Source of the DNA: Candidatus Igneacidithiobacillus taupoensis
Lineage (GTDB): Bacteria; Pseudomonadota; Gammaproteobacteria; Acidithiobacillales; Acidithiobacillaceae
Direction of reading: 5' to 3'
Length of the DNA stretch: 64,000 nt
NCBI GenBank assembly: GCA_021375695.1
Contig: JAEPKX010000005.1
Span: forward strand, 1 to 64,000
In this document: in pieces, positions 1 through 13,150 of the stretch
Numbering within the stretch: the stretch's first letter is position 1
How the letters are laid out: each line of letters opens with the position of its first letter
Position numbers and translations under genes: made by a program
Notes under the pieces: generated by a model
What the model was told of the DNA's origin: nothing
What the model saw: only the letters and a program-made list of their open reading frames with translations
Database searches by the model: none

Positions 1-98
1 ATATGCCCGGCAGGATCGCGCAGGTGCTCGGGCAATCCCTTGCCGTAAGCAAACGGGAGGAATTCGCCGACCGTAACTTCCCGCCACTCACCCGCCAT
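1..98 (-). CDS. hsdS: Type I restriction-modification specificity subunit (HsdS), N-terminal fragment cut by the window edge
   Basis: Reverse complement of 1-98 reads MAGEWREVTVGEFLPFAYGKGLPEHLRDPAGH..., a typical HsdS N-terminus; it lies directly downstream of hsdM and fic on the same strand. Not in the ORF track. Confidence 0.75.
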   Translation of the reverse strand, partial: MAGEWREVTVGEFLPFAYGKGLPEHLRDPAGH

Positions 99-113
99 AC
101 CCCACCTCCCTTC

Positions 114-1274
114 TCATTCCTCCGCCTCCTCGTTCAGGATCGCCACATACTGATCGTAGGCATAGGCACGCTCGCGGCGACGGCCGGTGATCTCGCGCAC
201 GATGCCAAGCGCTTCCAGCCGCGCGACCGCCTGGTTCGCGGCGGGAAAGGACAATCCGGTGCGCCCCGAAATCCGGCCAATCGTCAGAAGGGGGCGAGCC
301 TTGAACGCCTGGAATACCCGCAAGGTGCTGGAGGCCGATCGCCCCAGGGCTTGAATCTTCTGCTGGTCGGCGTCGAAAAGCGCAATGAGCCTCCTGGCTG
401 TTTCCACCGCATTGCCTGCCATGTCCCGCACACCTTCGAGGAAAAAGTCCACCCAGGCTTCCCAATCGCCCTCGGTTCGCACCAGATCGAGCAAGCGGTA
501 ATAGGTTTCACGGTGGCGCTTGAAGTAGAGGCTGAGGTAGAGCTGCGGGCGGGAAAGAATCCCGTCGTGATGCAGAATGAACGCGATCAGCAGACGTCCG
601 ATCCTGCCGTTTCCGTCGAGGAATGGATGGATGGTCTCGAACTGCACGTGGGCCAGTGCGGCCTTGAGCACTGAGGGGTACGGGTTGTTCTCGTCGTGCA
701 AGAAGCGTTCAAGATCCGCCATGCACTCCGGCACGAGGTGCGGGGGCGGCGGAACAAAAAGGGCGTTTCCGGGTCGGGTGCCGCCGATCCAGTTTTGGGA
801 GCGGCGGAATTCCCCCGGGTCCTTGTTGCTCCCTCGCCCGCGTGAGAGGAGCACGGCGTGCATCTCCCGAAACAGGCGATTGGAGAGCGGGAAGCCCTCC
901 TTGAGTCGCGCAACGCCATGGTCGAGTGCCGCAACGTAGTTGGAGACCTCCACCACATCATCGAAAGGCACGCCCGGACTCTCCTCTAGCTCAAACAGCA
1001 TCAACTGGGTCAGGGTGGATTGGGTGCCTTCGATCTGGGAAGACAGCACCGCCTCGCGACGCACGTAGGAATAGAGAAACAGTTCGGGGTCGGGAAGCAA
1101 CAGGGTGATGCTGTCCAGCCGCCCCAACGCCAGCGTCGCCTCCTCGAGCAGCTTGCGCCGCGCTGGGGTGACCTCGAGCGGCTGGTCGGGCGGCAGTGGC
1201 GCCGGCACGAAGGCCCGAACGGTCTCACCGCTCACAGCGGTGGTTTCGTGCCTTCCTGTCATTCCACGGTGCAT
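114..1274 (-). CDS. Fic family protein with C-terminal winged-helix-like region
   Basis: Canonical Fic motif HPFLDGNGRIGR; C-terminal LTIGRISGRTGLSFPAANQAVARLEALGIVREITGRRRERAYAY resembles a wHTH. Confidence 0.92.
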   Translation of the reverse strand: MHRGMTGRHETTAVSGETVRAFVPAPLPPDQPLEVTPARRKLLEEATLALGRLDSITLLLPDPELFLYSYVRREAVLSSQIEGTQSTLTQLMLFELEESPGVPFDDVVEVSNYVAALDHGVARLKEGFPLSNRLFREMHAVLLSRGRGSNKDPGEFRRSQNWIGGTRPGNALFVPPPPHLVPECMADLERFLHDENNPYPSVLKAALAHVQFETIHPFLDGNGRIGRLLIAFILHHDGILSRPQLYLSLYFKRHRETYYRLLDLVRTEGDWEAWVDFFLEGVRDMAGNAVETARRLIALFDADQQKIQALGRSASSTLRVFQAFKARPLLTIGRISGRTGLSFPAANQAVARLEALGIVREITGRRRERAYAYDQYVAILNEEAEE

Positions 1275-1318
1275 GTGGCCTCAGCGACTTGTTTAACGAT
1301 GATTGAATAGTGATGGGC

Positions 1319-1352
1319 GCTATTTAACTAAAGCCAGCTTTCGTTAAATAGC
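1319..1352. repeat. 34-bp near-perfect palindrome upstream of fic
   Basis: GCTATTTAAC-T-AAAGC-CA-GCTTT-C-GTTAAATAGC: 10 bp + 5 bp matching arms, one mismatched pair; lies between hsdM stop and fic start. Confidence 0.85.
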
Positions 1353-1374
1353 ATAGCGCTCATGTTTGCGTGTC

Positions 1375-2955
<1,581 letters not shown>

Positions 2956-2997
2956 TGTGCGGTTGTTTGGGGTTATCAGCTAAGCTACCGGTATGCC

Positions 2998-3450
2998 TCA
3001 GAAGGGTATATCGTCATCGAAATCCTCCATGGGCGGCTCTGGTTGGGTATTCCTGGACCCCGGCTCGCTGGCCGAGCGCGGCCCTTCGTCTGCAAAGGAA
3101 GCGGTGCCCCCCCCGCCGCCGCGCCCACCGAGCAATTGCAGACGATCCCCAACAATTTCCGTCGTATAGCGTTCCTGGCCATCCTTATCTGTCCATTTGC
3201 GGGTCTGCAGCCGGCCTTCCACATAGGCTTGGCTTCCCTTGCGTAGATACTCGCCAGCGATTTCGGCCGTCCGCCCAAAGAACACGACCCGATGCCATTC
3301 GGTGCGCTCCTGCCGGTTCCCATCCCGGTCCTTGAAGGTTTCGGAAGTCGCCAGATTCAAAGTAGCAATGGCTCCACCATTGGGCTGGTAACGCATTTCC
3401 GGATCCCGACCCAAATGCCCCAAGAGGATGACTTTATTGACTCCTGCCAT
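2998..3450 (-). CDS. ssb: Single-stranded DNA-binding protein
   Basis: [21 protein letters not shown]... OB fold and C-terminal [10 protein letters not shown] acidic tail. Confidence 0.97.
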   Translation of the reverse strand: MAGVNKVILLGHLGRDPEMRYQPNGGAIATLNLATSETFKDRDGNRQERTEWHRVVFFGRTAEIAGEYLRKGSQAYVEGRLQTRKWTDKDGQERYTTEIVGDRLQLLGGRGGGGGTASFADEGPRSASEPGSRNTQPEPPMEDFDDDIPF

Positions 3451-3533
3451 ACGAACACTCCCTTTCCTTTGTAGAGGACGATCACCAAGATTCCGCCTAT
3501 ACTACCCTATTACTCCTGCAAATGAAGCAAAGC

Positions 3534-6335
3534 ATGGACCATATCGAGATTCGCGGTGCCCGCACCCACAACCTCAAAAATATCAGCCTACGGATTCCCA
3601 GGGATCGTTTGGTGGTCATTACGGGCCTGTCGGGCTCCGGGAAATCCTCCCTGGCCTTCGATACGCTCTATGCCGAAGGTCAACGGCGCTACGTCGAGAG
3701 TCTCTCGGCCTATGCCCGCCAATTTCTCTCGCTCATGGGCAAACCCGATGTGGATGCCATCGAGGGACTTTCTCCTGCCATTGCCATCGAGCAAAAATCC
3801 ACCTCCCACAATCCCCGTTCCACCGTCGGCACCGTTACGGAAATCCACGATTATCTGCGCCTGCTCTATGCCCGCGTGGGCACCCCCTGGTGTTGTGGTC
3901 AGTCGATCCAAAGCCAAAGCATTGCCCAAATGCTGGAGCAGATCCTCTCCTGGCCAGACGGCACCCGCATCATGATCCTGGCCCCGGTGCTGCGGGATCG
4001 CAAAGGGAGTCATGAAGAAATCTTTGCTGGACTCCGGGCACGGGGTCTGGTTCGCGCCCGGGTCGATGGGCAACTGGTCGAGCTGGACGAGACCCCGACC
4101 CTCGATCCCAAACGCAAGCACCGTATCGAGGCAGTGGTGGATCGGGTGGTACTGCGGGAGGACATCCGCGGGCGCCTGGCCGAATCCCTGGAAAGTGCCC
4201 TGGCCATGGGTGATGAGGAGATTCTGGTGGTCCGCCTGGACACCGAGGCAGAGCAACTCTTCTCCAGTCGCCATGCCTGCCATGTCTGTGGCCGCTCCTT
4301 CCCCGTCCTGGAACCGCGCCTCTTTTCCTTCAATAACCCTGCGGGTGCCTGCCCCCGCTGCGATGGACTGGGTGCAATCAATATCTTTGATCCCCAGCTC
4401 ATCGTCCCCAATCCAGCCCTCAGCCTTGCCGATGGCGCCATTGCCCCCTGGCGTGGCCACAACCGGGATACGCCGCTGCAACTCCTAGAAAGCCTGTCCC
4501 AAACCCTGGATTTTTCCCTGCAGACCCCCTGGCAGGAATTACCTGCAAGAATTCAGGAAATCATTCTCCATGGCTATGGGGAAGCCCTTCCTGGATTGGA
4601 CAAAAAACAGCGTTATCCCGGAGTCATCTCTGCCCTGGAACGACGCCTGCGGGAAACCCAATCCCCATTGCTTCGCGAAGAGCTCCTCCGCTATATGGGA
4701 CAGCTGCCCTGCCCGGCCTGTCAGGGCAGTCGACTGCGCGAGGAGGCACGCATGGTGCGCGTGGGTTCCCTGGCGATCCACGAACTGTCCGCCTTGTCCA
4801 TTGCCGAAGCCCATCGCTATTGCACCGAGCTACAACTCAGCGGCAAGGAAGCCGTCATCGCGGAGCGCATTCTCAAGGAAATTCGCGACCGCCTCCAGTT
4901 CCTCCTGGATGTCGGCCTCAATTACCTGAGCCTCCACCGTTCCGCCGAAACCCTCTCTGGCGGCGAGTCCCAGCGTATCCGTCTTGCCTCCCAAATTGGT
5001 GCGGGCCTGGTCGGGGTCATGTATGTCCTAGATGAACCCTCCATTGGGCTGCACCAGCGTGACAATGACCGCCTGCTGCAGACCCTCAAGCGACTTCGCG
5101 ACCTGGGCAATACCGTCATCGTTGTCGAACACGATGAAGACGCCATTCGTAATGCCGATTATCTGGTCGACATGGGTCCGGCAGCTGGGGTACATGGCGG
5201 TGAGGTCGTTGCCCAGGGCCATCCCGACATCGTCGCGGCCCAAGCCCAGTCCCTGACGGGCAAATATCTGCGGGGCGAACTCTGTATCCGCGTTCCCGAA
5301 CGCCGACGGCCCGTTTCCAGGGATCGGCAACTGCGTCTGATTGGGGCCAAGGGCAACAACCTGCAAAACGTCACCCTCACCATCCCCTTGGGCTTGTTCA
5401 CGGTAGTCACGGGAGTCAGCGGTTCGGGTAAGTCCACCCTCATCAACGATACCCTCTACCCCGCCTGTGCTCGCCGCCTCATGGGTAGCCAGAAAAACGC
5501 CGCACCCTATGATCATCTAGAGGGACTCGAACATCTGGACAAGATCATTGCCATCGATCAAAGCCCCATTGGCCGCACACCCCGCAGCAATCCCGCCACC
5601 TATAGCGGACTGTTTACTGCGGTGCGCGAGCTCTTTGCCGGCAGTAATGAAGCCAGAGCCCGGGGCTACGGACCAGGTCGCTTCAGCTTCAATGTCAAAG
5701 GGGGACGGTGTGAGGCCTGCGAAGGCGAAGGCGTCATTCGGGTGGAAATGCATTTTCTCCCCGATGTCTATGTGGAATGTGATGTCTGCCAGGGACGACG
5801 CTTCAAACAGGAAACCTTGGAAATTCATTATAAAGGAAAGTCGATCCACGACGTGCTGCAAATGACCGTGGAAGAGGCGGCCGAATTTTTTGGCGCCATC
5901 CCGGGTATTGCCCGCAAATTACATACACTACTGGATGTGGGTCTTGGCTATATTCGGCTGGGTCAATCAGCCACGACCCTGTCCGGTGGCGAAGCCCAGC
6001 GGGTAAAATTAGCTAAAGAATTATCGCGTCGGGACACGGGCAATACCCTCTATATCTTGGACGAGCCGACCACGGGTCTGCATTTCCATGATATCGCGCT
6101 GCTGTTGGACGTACTACAAAAATTGGTTGACGCGGGAAACACGGTGGTGGTCATCGAGCACAATCTGGACGTCATTCAGTGCGCAGACTGGATAGTTGAC
6201 CTGGGTCCCGAGGGGGGGAGTGGTGGGGGACAAATCATTGCCGTTGGCACCCCAGAAGAGCTCATTACCCAGAAACAATCCTATACCGGACACTATCTGG
6301 CACGGCACCTACACCTGCAACAACAAAAAGGCTGA
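3534..6335 (+). CDS. uvrA: Excinuclease ABC subunit UvrA (ORF opens at 3522; [16 protein letters not shown] start preferred)
   Basis: Two ABC ATPase halves, zinc motifs [16 protein letters not shown] and [18 protein letters not shown]. Confidence 0.98.
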   Translation: MDHIEIRGARTHNLKNISLRIPRDRLVVITGLSGSGKSSLAFDTLYAEGQRRYVESLSAYARQFLSLMGKPDVDAIEGLSPAIAIEQKSTSHNPRSTVGTVTEIHDYLRLLYARVGTPWCCGQSIQSQSIAQMLEQILSWPDGTRIMILAPVLRDRKGSHEEIFAGLRARGLVRARVDGQLVELDETPTLDPKRKHRIEAVVDRVVLREDIRGRLAESLESALAMGDEEILVVRLDTEAEQLFSSRHACHVCGRSFPVLEPRLFSFNNPAGACPRCDGLGAINIFDPQLIVPNPALSLADGAIAPWRGHNRDTPLQLLESLSQTLDFSLQTPWQELPARIQEIILHGYGEALPGLDKKQRYPGVISALERRLRETQSPLLREELLRYMGQLPCPACQGSRLREEARMVRVGSLAIHELSALSIAEAHRYCTELQLSGKEAVIAERILKEIRDRLQFLLDVGLNYLSLHRSAETLSGGESQRIRLASQIGAGLVGVMYVLDEPSIGLHQRDNDRLLQTLKRLRDLGNTVIVVEHDEDAIRNADYLVDMGPAAGVHGGEVVAQGHPDIVAAQAQSLTGKYLRGELCIRVPERRRPVSRDRQLRLIGAKGNNLQNVTLTIPLGLFTVVTGVSGSGKSTLINDTLYPACARRLMGSQKNAAPYDHLEGLEHLDKIIAIDQSPIGRTPRSNPATYSGLFTAVRELFAGSNEARARGYGPGRFSFNVKGGRCEACEGEGVIRVEMHFLPDVYVECDVCQGRRFKQETLEIHYKGKSIHDVLQMTVEEAAEFFGAIPGIARKLHTLLDVGLGYIRLGQSATTLSGGEAQRVKLAKELSRRDTGNTLYILDEPTTGLHFHDIALLLDVLQKLVDAGNTVVVIEHNLDVIQCADWIVDLGPEGGSGGGQIIAVGTPEELITQKQSYTGHYLARHLHLQQQKG

Positions 6336-6354
6336 AGCGGCAAACTCCAGCCTT
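6324..6354 (-). terminator. Probable intrinsic terminator of the ribosomal superoperon, overlapping the uvrA stop codon
   Basis: Minus strand: AAGGCTG-gagtttgccgctt-CAGCCTT followed by TTTG; about 40 nt after the rplQ stop. Confidence 0.6.
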
Positions 6355-6394
6355 CATCGCAACCATGACGAGGAATTTGGATCCGGTTCGCGAT

Positions 6395-6766
6395 TTATTG
6401 CACAGACCCGGAACGGTCCACCAGTTCCACAATGGCCAGGGGGGCATTATCACCAGCCCGAAAACCATATTTAACGATCCGCAGATATCCTCCTGGGCGA
6501 GATTTATAGTGGGGTCCCAGATCGTCAAAGAGCTTGACCACCGCATCCCGGTCCCGCAGCCTGGCAAAAGCGAGGCGACGCCTGGCAACCGATGGCTCCT
6601 TGGCCAGAGTGATCATGGGCTCAGCAAAACGGCGCAATTCCTTGGCCTTGGGCAAGGTCGTCACGATCCGTTCCTTGGCAAAAAGGGAAACCATCATATT
6701 GGCAAACATTGCCCGACGATGGCTGCTGTTGCGATTCAGTTTTTTACCACTATTGCGATGACGCAT
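6395..6766 (-). CDS. rplQ: Ribosomal protein L17
   Basis: [24 protein letters not shown]...; position after rpoA. Confidence 0.97.
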   Translation of the reverse strand: MRHRNSGKKLNRNSSHRRAMFANMMVSLFAKERIVTTLPKAKELRRFAEPMITLAKEPSVARRRLAFARLRDRDAVVKLFDDLGPHYKSRPGGYLRIVKYGFRAGDNAPLAIVELVDRSGSVQ

Positions 6767-6794
6767 GACGCCGTACTCCCCAAGACAAAATCAG

Positions 6795-7805
6795 TTACAC
6801 CGACTCAACGGTACTTTTACTACCCAGCGGGGGCAAATCTTCCGGCGGCCAGTTATCGATGCGCATCCCGAGAGAGAGACCATTTTTTTCCAGAACTTCC
6901 TTGATCTCATTGAGGGACTTGCGGCCGAGGTTAGGAGCTTTCAACAGTTCCTGTTCGGTTTTCTGGACCAAATCGCCGATGTAGAAAATGTCTTCCGCCT
7001 TCAGGCAATTGGCAGAGCGAACCGTGAGTTCCAGATCATCCACCGTACGCTGCAACAACGGCATCAGATCCTCTGCCAGGGGGGCAGGTCGCGCTTCCTC
7101 CATTGGGGCAGGTTCCCCACCGACAAAAACATCCAATTGCTGGCGAAGAATGCGCGCCGCTTCTTGCACCGCCTGAACCGGATCGACGGTTCCATTGGTT
7201 TCGATCTCCAGGATCAAACGGTCCAGATCGGTACGCTGCTCCACGCGAGCATTTTCCACTACAAAGCTCACGCGCTGAACAGGGCTGAAGCTGGCATCCA
7301 AAGCCATCACACCCACACGCTTTTCATGCTCGTGTACCCGCTGGGCGGCAGGCTGGTATCCACGTCCTGACTCTAGTCGCAGATGCATCACAATCTCCAC
7401 ATCGCGAGTCAGCGTGGCAATGATCTGCCCTGGATTGGCAATCTCTACGCCGTGCTCAGCCACAATATCCGCACCCGTGACTACACCAGGACCCTTCTTG
7501 CGTACGGAGATGTTAACGGATTCACGACGATTGGTACGAACAGCCAGTTGTTTGAGGTTCAGCAGGATATCGACCACATCTTCCTGGACACCTTCGATGC
7601 TGGAGTATTCATGCAATACTCCTTCGATCTCCACCTCGGTAACTGCCGTACCACGAAGGGAAGAAAGTAGTACACGTCGAAGCGCATTGCCCAAGGTATG
7701 CCCAAAACCGCGCTCCAATGGTCCCAGGCTGATCGTCGCCCGGTGACCCTCCAGTATCTGTACGTCGTAATTCTGCGGACGCAACAACTCACCCACTTCA
7801 GCCAT
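6795..7805 (-). CDS. rpoA: RNA polymerase alpha subunit
   Basis: Alpha NTD and CTD ([22 protein letters not shown]). Confidence 0.98.
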   Translation of the reverse strand: MAEVGELLRPQNYDVQILEGHRATISLGPLERGFGHTLGNALRRVLLSSLRGTAVTEVEIEGVLHEYSSIEGVQEDVVDILLNLKQLAVRTNRRESVNISVRKKGPGVVTGADIVAEHGVEIANPGQIIATLTRDVEIVMHLRLESGRGYQPAAQRVHEHEKRVGVMALDASFSPVQRVSFVVENARVEQRTDLDRLILEIETNGTVDPVQAVQEAARILRQQLDVFVGGEPAPMEEARPAPLAEDLMPLLQRTVDDLELTVRSANCLKAEDIFYIGDLVQKTEQELLKAPNLGRKSLNEIKEVLEKNGLSLGMRIDNWPPEDLPPLGSKSTVESV

Positions 7806-7826
7806 AAATCATCCTCGCAGTCGTAC

Positions 7827-8453
7827 TTACTTGGAGTAAAGTTCCACGACCATCTGTTCGTTAAGATCCAGTGGCATTTCATCTCGAACCGGAACTGCCT
7901 TGATGGTGGCGGTCAACGCTTTGGTATCGACCGCCAACCAATCCGGATAGCCACGAGATGCAGCAGCCTCGACGCCAGCAATAATCCGGTTATGGTTTTT
8001 TGCCCCTTCTGCTACCGCAAGCACATCACCGGCGCGTAACTGATAGGACGGGATATTTACCCGACGTCCATTAACGGTCACGTGACCATGACGAACCACC
8101 TGCCTGGCCTCTGCCCGCGAGGAACCAAAGCCCAATCGATAGGCAACATTGTCCAATCGCAATTCCAGAAAACGCAAAAGGGATTCACCGGTCACGCCCT
8201 TCTTCTGGGCGGCAGCTGCAAAATAACGACGGAATTGCCCTTCCAGGATCCCATATACGCGACGGATCTTCTGTTTTTCCCGAAGCTGGGAACCATAATC
8301 GCTCACCCGGCCGCGGCGTTGACCATGCTGCCCCGGGGCGTACGCTCGGACCACCACCGGACATTTGTCGGAAAAACATTTTTCGCCTTTCAGGAAAAGC
8401 TTACCACCTTCACGCCGACACAGCCGGCAGCTGGGACCTGTATATTTCGCCAC
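7827..8453 (-). CDS. rpsD: Ribosomal protein S4, zinc-binding (C+) form
   Basis: MAKYTGPSCRLCRREGGKLFLKGEKCFSDKCPV..., S4 RNA-binding domain; four N-terminal cysteines. Confidence 0.97.
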   Translation of the reverse strand: MAKYTGPSCRLCRREGGKLFLKGEKCFSDKCPVVVRAYAPGQHGQRRGRVSDYGSQLREKQKIRRVYGILEGQFRRYFAAAAQKKGVTGESLLRFLELRLDNVAYRLGFGSSRAEARQVVRHGHVTVNGRRVNIPSYQLRAGDVLAVAEGAKNHNRIIAGVEAAASRGYPDWLAVDTKALTATIKAVPVRDEMPLDLNEQMVVELYSK

Positions 8454-8471
8454 TGAGGAACCTCCGATAAA

Positions 8472-8867
8472 TCAGACCCGTCGCTTTTTGGGTGGGCGAC
8501 AGCCGTTGTGTGGAATGGGGGTCACATCCCGAATACTGGTTATGCGATAGCCAATGGTATGCAAGGCCCGTACAGTACTTTCCCGACCAGGACCAGGACC
8601 ACTCACTTCCACATCGAGATTTTTGAGACCAAACTCCTGGGCGCGTCGACCAACGTTCTCGGCAGCCACCTGGGCTGCAAATGGTGTGCTTTTACGGGAG
8701 CCACGAAAGCCCGAGCCACCTGCACTGGCCCAGGCCAAGGCATTGCCCTGACGATCGCTAATGGTAATGATGGTATTGTTAAAAGAGGCATAAATGTGGG
8801 CTACACCATCCACCACATTTTTCTTTACCTTCTTTCGTACCCGCGTATTGGACTGCGTCTTTGCCAT
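8472..8867 (-). CDS. rpsK: Ribosomal protein S11
   Basis: [38 protein letters not shown]...; ORF extends to 8885. Confidence 0.97.
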   Translation of the reverse strand: MAKTQSNTRVRKKVKKNVVDGVAHIYASFNNTIITISDRQGNALAWASAGGSGFRGSRKSTPFAAQVAAENVGRRAQEFGLKNLDVEVSGPGPGRESTVRALHTIGYRITSIRDVTPIPHNGCRPPKKRRV

Positions 8868-8885
8868 GTCTCGATTTCCTTGCAA

Positions 8886-9242
8886 TCAGCGCGTAATGGC
8901 TTTTGCCGGACCCTTTCGGGTACGGGCGTTGGTCTTGGTCCGCTGTCCACGAACAGGAAGTCCACGGCGATGACGGATACCACGATAGCAACCCAGATCC
9001 ATCAACCTTTTGATGCTCATGGACACTTCCCGGCGCAGATCACCTTCGACCAAAAACTTACCGACTTCCGAACGGATGCGTTCCAGCTCGCCTTCACTGA
9101 CATCCTTGACGCGGCGAGTCGGCTGCACATCGGCCGCAGCAAGCACGCTGCGGGCACGTGCCGGGCCAATCCCATAAATATAGGTAAGGGCTACGCCTAT
9201 TGGCTTGTTGTTCGGAATGTTGACACCAGCAATGCGGGCCAT
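8886..9242 (-). CDS. rpsM: Ribosomal protein S13
   Basis: [26 protein letters not shown]... Confidence 0.97.
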   Translation of the reverse strand: MARIAGVNIPNNKPIGVALTYIYGIGPARARSVLAAADVQPTRRVKDVSEGELERIRSEVGKFLVEGDLRREVSMSIKRLMDLGCYRGIRHRRGLPVRGQRTKTNARTRKGPAKAITR

Positions 9243-9283
9243 CCGCTACTCCTTCCAGCAACTGTTGTGACGAACCATAAAAA

Positions 9284-9397
9284 TCAACCTTGGCGCTGTT
9301 TATGCCGAGGCTCTACGCAAATAACCCGAACTACGCCATTGCGGCGCACAATCTTGCAATTCCGGCACAATTTCTTGACCGAGGCACGAACCTTCAT
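9284..9397 (-). CDS. rpmJ: Ribosomal protein L36 (37 aa, C+ form), missing from the ORF track because of length
   Basis: Translated by hand: [37 protein letters not shown]; between infA and rpsM. Confidence 0.95.
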
Positions 9398-9407
9398 CCC
9401 TAACTCC

Positions 9408-9626
9408 TCACTTTGCGCGGTAGATAATTCGCCCTTTGGTCAGATCATAAGGGGTCATTTCTACCGTTACCTTATCCCCCGGTAGAATACGGATATAATG
9501 CATCCGCATTTTTCCGGAAATATGTGCATTGACCACAAAACCATTTTCCAAACGCACCTTGAACGTTGCGCTGGGCAGATTTTCAATGACTTCTCCCTGC
9601 ATCTCGAGAGTGTCTTCCTTGGCCAT
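9408..9626 (-). CDS. infA: Translation initiation factor IF-1
   Basis: [29 protein letters not shown]... Confidence 0.97.
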
Positions 9627-10294
9627 TACTCTTTCAACCCCAACGTTAAGCGAATTCGCTCCCGAACCTGCTCTGTTTCCCCTTGCCCATCTACTTCGGC
9701 ATATCCTGGTAGATGTCGATAGTAGTCCACCAATGGTGACGTCTCCGCTTCATACACTGCCAGGCGATGGCGAATTACCGAAGGTTGATCGTCTGGTCGC
9801 TGTTCCAACTGTCCACCGCAGAGATCACAAATTCCCTCCTGGCGCGGAGGATGGTAGAGGACGTGATAAATCGCACCACAGGCACGACACACCCGTCTGC
9901 CAGACAATCGTCTGACTATCTCGTCGGCATCCAGGGAGATCCGGATCACCTTGGCAATACCGACACCATGCAGATCCCGCAGTAAGGAATCCAGACCTTC
10001 CGCCTGTTTCACCGTCCTTGGGAACCCGTCAAAGATCACCCCATTTTGGGCATCCTCTGCACGCAGACGCTCAGCAACGATGCCCAAAATAACTTCATCA
10101 CTAACCAGTGCCCCTGACTCCATTACGGCCTTTGCCAGCCGACCCATTTCTGTACCTGAACTAACGGAGGCGCGGAGCATATCACCAGTCGAGAGATGAG
10201 GCAAGCCGGTGTCCTCTGCCAATAATTTCGCCTGGGTACCTTTCCCAACCCCGGGGGCACCCAGCAATATGACATGACCCAGCAACCTGCTCAT
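9626..10294 (-). CDS. adk: Adenylate kinase
   Basis: P-loop [14 protein letters not shown] domain [26 protein letters not shown]. Confidence 0.96.
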   Translation of the reverse strand: MSRLLGHVILLGAPGVGKGTQAKLLAEDTGLPHLSTGDMLRASVSSGTEMGRLAKAVMESGALVSDEVILGIVAERLRAEDAQNGVIFDGFPRTVKQAEGLDSLLRDLHGVGIAKVIRISLDADEIVRRLSGRRVCRACGAIYHVLYHPPRQEGICDLCGGQLEQRPDDQPSVIRHRLAVYEAETSPLVDYYRHLPGYAEVDGQGETEQVRERIRLTLGLKE

Positions 10295-11625
10295 TTGCCG
10301 AGCGAACCACTTTTACGGAGCAAGCCCTCATAACGATGGGTCAGTAGATGACTCTGGATCTGCGTCATCAGATCCATCATGACCACCACCACAATCAACA
10401 GACTGGTACCACCAAAATAAAAGGGCACGTTGTATTGGGTAATTAGGAATTCTGGAAGCAAACACACCACGGTCAAATAGATGGCACCCCATAGGGTTAA
10501 GCGACTCAAGACCCGATCTATATAACGGGCGGTCTGTTCGCCAGGACGTAGCCCTGGGATAAAGGCTCCAGATTTCTTGAGATTATCCGCCGTTTCGCGG
10601 GGATTGAAGACCATGGCCGTATAAAAAAAAGCAAAAAAGACGATTGCCGAGGTAAAGACCACAACATACAGTGTGGTGCCAGGGCTTAAGGCCTGGCCAA
10701 ATCGGGCCAGCCACTGCATGCCAGGAACATTGGCGAACCAGCCGGCCAGAGTCGCAGGCAAAAGAATGATACTGGAGGCAAAAATGGGTGGAATAACGCC
10801 AGACATGTTGATCTTGAGAGGCATATGCGTACTCTGACCCCCATAAATCTTCCGACCCACCTGACGCTTGGCATACTGGATCGGAATACGTCTTTGCGCA
10901 CTTTCCATGAAAACCACAAAAGCCAGGACCATCAGCGCCATGGCAAACAAGGCCAGAGTGAACAGGGGTTGAAACTGACCGGTTTTGACCAGTTCCAGCA
11001 TCGTGCCAATGGCTTCCGGTAAACCAGCCACAATTCCCGCAAAAATTATCATCGAGATACCATTGCCAATCCCGCGTTCGGTAATCTGTTCTCCCAACCA
11101 CATGAGGAAAACCGTCCCGGCCGTTAGGGTTATGGTCGTCGTGAACAGGAAGAGTGGACCCGGATCGATGACAATGGGGAGTGCTCCGGCGTGCATTTTT
11201 TCGATGGCCACTGAAATTCCCAGCCCCTGCATCAATGACAGAACAACAGTGGCATAACGGGTGTATTCAGTAATCTTCCGCCGACCAGACTCCCCTTCCT
11301 TTTTCAGTTCCTCCAGTTGCGGAACAACGGAGCCTGCCAGCTGAAAAATGATTGACGCACTGATGTAAGGCATGATGCCCAAGGCAAAGACCGTCAAACG
11401 GGACAAAGCACCACCGGAGAACATATTGAACATACCGAGGATGGTCCCTTGCTGCTGATGAAAGAAGCTGGCCATGGCAGCAGGGTCAATACCAGGAACC
11501 GGAATATGGGCGCCGATACGAAAAACCAGCAGAGCGCCAAGTAAAAAAAGAATCCTTCGCCGTAGTTCGGTTATTTTACCAGCGCCTTGGGCAGCGCCAG
11601 CAAGAGCGGCAAAGTTTCCGGCCAT
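10291..11625 (-). CDS. secY: Preprotein translocase subunit SecY
   Basis: 444 aa, SecY signatures ([36 protein letters not shown]). Confidence 0.98.
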   Translation of the reverse strand: MAGNFAALAGAAQGAGKITELRRRILFLLGALLVFRIGAHIPVPGIDPAAMASFFHQQQGTILGMFNMFSGGALSRLTVFALGIMPYISASIIFQLAGSVVPQLEELKKEGESGRRKITEYTRYATVVLSLMQGLGISVAIEKMHAGALPIVIDPGPLFLFTTTITLTAGTVFLMWLGEQITERGIGNGISMIIFAGIVAGLPEAIGTMLELVKTGQFQPLFTLALFAMALMVLAFVVFMESAQRRIPIQYAKRQVGRKIYGGQSTHMPLKINMSGVIPPIFASSIILLPATLAGWFANVPGMQWLARFGQALSPGTTLYVVVFTSAIVFFAFFYTAMVFNPRETADNLKKSGAFIPGLRPGEQTARYIDRVLSRLTLWGAIYLTVVCLLPEFLITQYNVPFYFGGTSLLIVVVVMMDLMTQIQSHLLTHRYEGLLRKSGSLGK

Positions 11626-11626
11626 A

Positions 11627-12064
11627 TCAGTCTTCTACCTTGCCACCAGCTGCTTCGATGGCTTTTTTTGCCCCAGCGCTTACCTTCAGGCCTTTGATGA
11701 CAAGTGGGGCTTCCAATGCACCCGTACATATGACCTTGACATGATCGGCCCTGGAACGGACATGACGACGCAGAAGCAGGGCTTCCTTATCGACCACCCC
11801 TGCAACTGCGGCGTCAGCAAGCATCGACAAGGTGACCTCCGAAACGATGGGCGCACCAGCGTTACGAAAGCCACGTTTTGGAATACGACGCTGCAAGGGC
11901 ATCTGGCCACCTTCAAAGCCTACCTTGTGGTAACCACCAGAGCGCGCATGTTGCCCCTTGTGGCCACGACCGGCGGTTTTTCCCAAACCACTGCCGATTC
12001 CCCGCCCAACACGCGTACGCTCGCTCCTGGAGCCAGGCGCTGGAGCGATTTCATTCAGCTTCAT
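11627..12064 (-). CDS. rplO: Ribosomal protein L15
   Basis: [38 protein letters not shown]... Confidence 0.97.
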   Translation of the reverse strand: MKLNEIAPAPGSRSERTRVGRGIGSGLGKTAGRGHKGQHARSGGYHKVGFEGGQMPLQRRIPKRGFRNAGAPIVSEVTLSMLADAAVAGVVDKEALLLRRHVRSRADHVKVICTGALEAPLVIKGLKVSAGAKKAIEAAGGKVED

Positions 12065-12246
12065 GATAACTCCTCCCAGCGGAGCAGATAGGGAATTTTC
12101 TTGATCATACCACGAATTTCTGGGGTATCCGGACGCACTACCGAATGATGGGTATGACGCAAACCCAGACCACGCACGTTTTGCCGATGCTTTTCGGTCA
12201 CGCCGATCAGACTTCGTACCAGGGTAATTCGTAAGGACTTACTCAT
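12061..12246 (-). CDS. rpmD: Ribosomal protein L30
   Basis: [30 protein letters not shown]... Confidence 0.95.
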   Translation of the reverse strand: MSKSLRITLVRSLIGVTEKHRQNVRGLGLRHTHHSVVRPDTPEIRGMIKKIPYLLRWEELS

Positions 12247-12772
12247 CGACATGGCCTCCATGTCCCAGAATTTCCTGCAAGGTTTTGCCTCTTTTCATTG
12301 CGATCGCCTGGGGACTTGAGAGCTTTGCAAAAGCATCAAAGGTAGCCCGCACCACATTGATGGGGTTGTTGGAACCCAAAGATTTGGCGACCACATTGCG
12401 CAATCCCACTGCTTCACAAACCGCACGCATGGCGCCACCGGCAATGACTCCACTGCCTTCTGGGGCCGGGCGCAAGATCACCTTGGCTGCACCGTGCCGG
12501 CCCTCGACGGGAAAAGGGATAGTACCACGGGTCAAGGGCACCTGAGTCATATAGCGGCGCGCCTGATCCGTTGCCTTTTGAATCCCCGCAGGGACTTCCT
12601 TGGCCTTACCGCGACCAAAGCCAACTTTTCCGTCACCATCCCCAACCACCATGAGGGCTGCAAAACCAAACTGGCGCCCCCCCTTGACTACTTTGGAGAC
12701 GCGGTTGATGTGGATGAGTTTCTCCAGCATCCCATCACTTGGTTGCGGACTGTCGCGATTCTCTCTAGCCAT
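12239..12772 (-). CDS. rpsE: Ribosomal protein S5
   Basis: [46 protein letters not shown]. Confidence 0.97.
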   Translation of the reverse strand: MARENRDSPQPSDGMLEKLIHINRVSKVVKGGRQFGFAALMVVGDGDGKVGFGRGKAKEVPAGIQKATDQARRYMTQVPLTRGTIPFPVEGRHGAAKVILRPAPEGSGVIAGGAMRAVCEAVGLRNVVAKSLGSNNPINVVRATFDAFAKLSSPQAIAMKRGKTLQEILGHGGHVDE

Positions 12773-12784
12773 TTCATTACTCCG

Positions 12785-13138
12785 TTAAAAGGTCAGCCCG
12801 CCCTCACGGGCGGCATCAGCAAGGGCCTTGACACGACCATGGTAACGATAGCCACTGCGATCAAAGGCAACCTCGGTAATACCCAGGTTGATGGCCTTGG
12901 CTGCGACCCTGCGGCCAATCATGGCTGCAGAATCAATGTTCCCACCATTCTTCATGCTTGAACGAAGCTCTTTTTCCACCGAAGAGGCCTGTGTGAGTAC
13001 CAAACCCTTGCTGTCATCAATGATCTGGGCATAGATATGCTTCCCCGAACGAAAAACGCACAGACGCAGCTTTCCCTGCCCTGCAATCCGTGCCCGAGTC
13101 TTTCTTGCACGACGCAAGCGGGCGAGATTCTTGTCCAT
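12785..13138 (-). CDS. rplR: Ribosomal protein L18
   Basis: L18 family sequence, spc operon position. Confidence 0.97.
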   Translation of the reverse strand: MDKNLARLRRARKTRARIAGQGKLRLCVFRSGKHIYAQIIDDSKGLVLTQASSVEKELRSSMKNGGNIDSAAMIGRRVAAKAINLGITEVAFDRSGYRYHGRVKALADAAREGGLTF

Positions 13139-13150
13139 TGAACGATCCCC

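Noticed and set aside
3588-4481. 297-aa minus-strand ORF
   Set aside because: Antisense within uvrA; shadow ORF.
8508-9485. 325-aa + strand ORF
   Set aside because: Antisense to rpsK-rpsM-rpmJ-infA; no domain resemblance.
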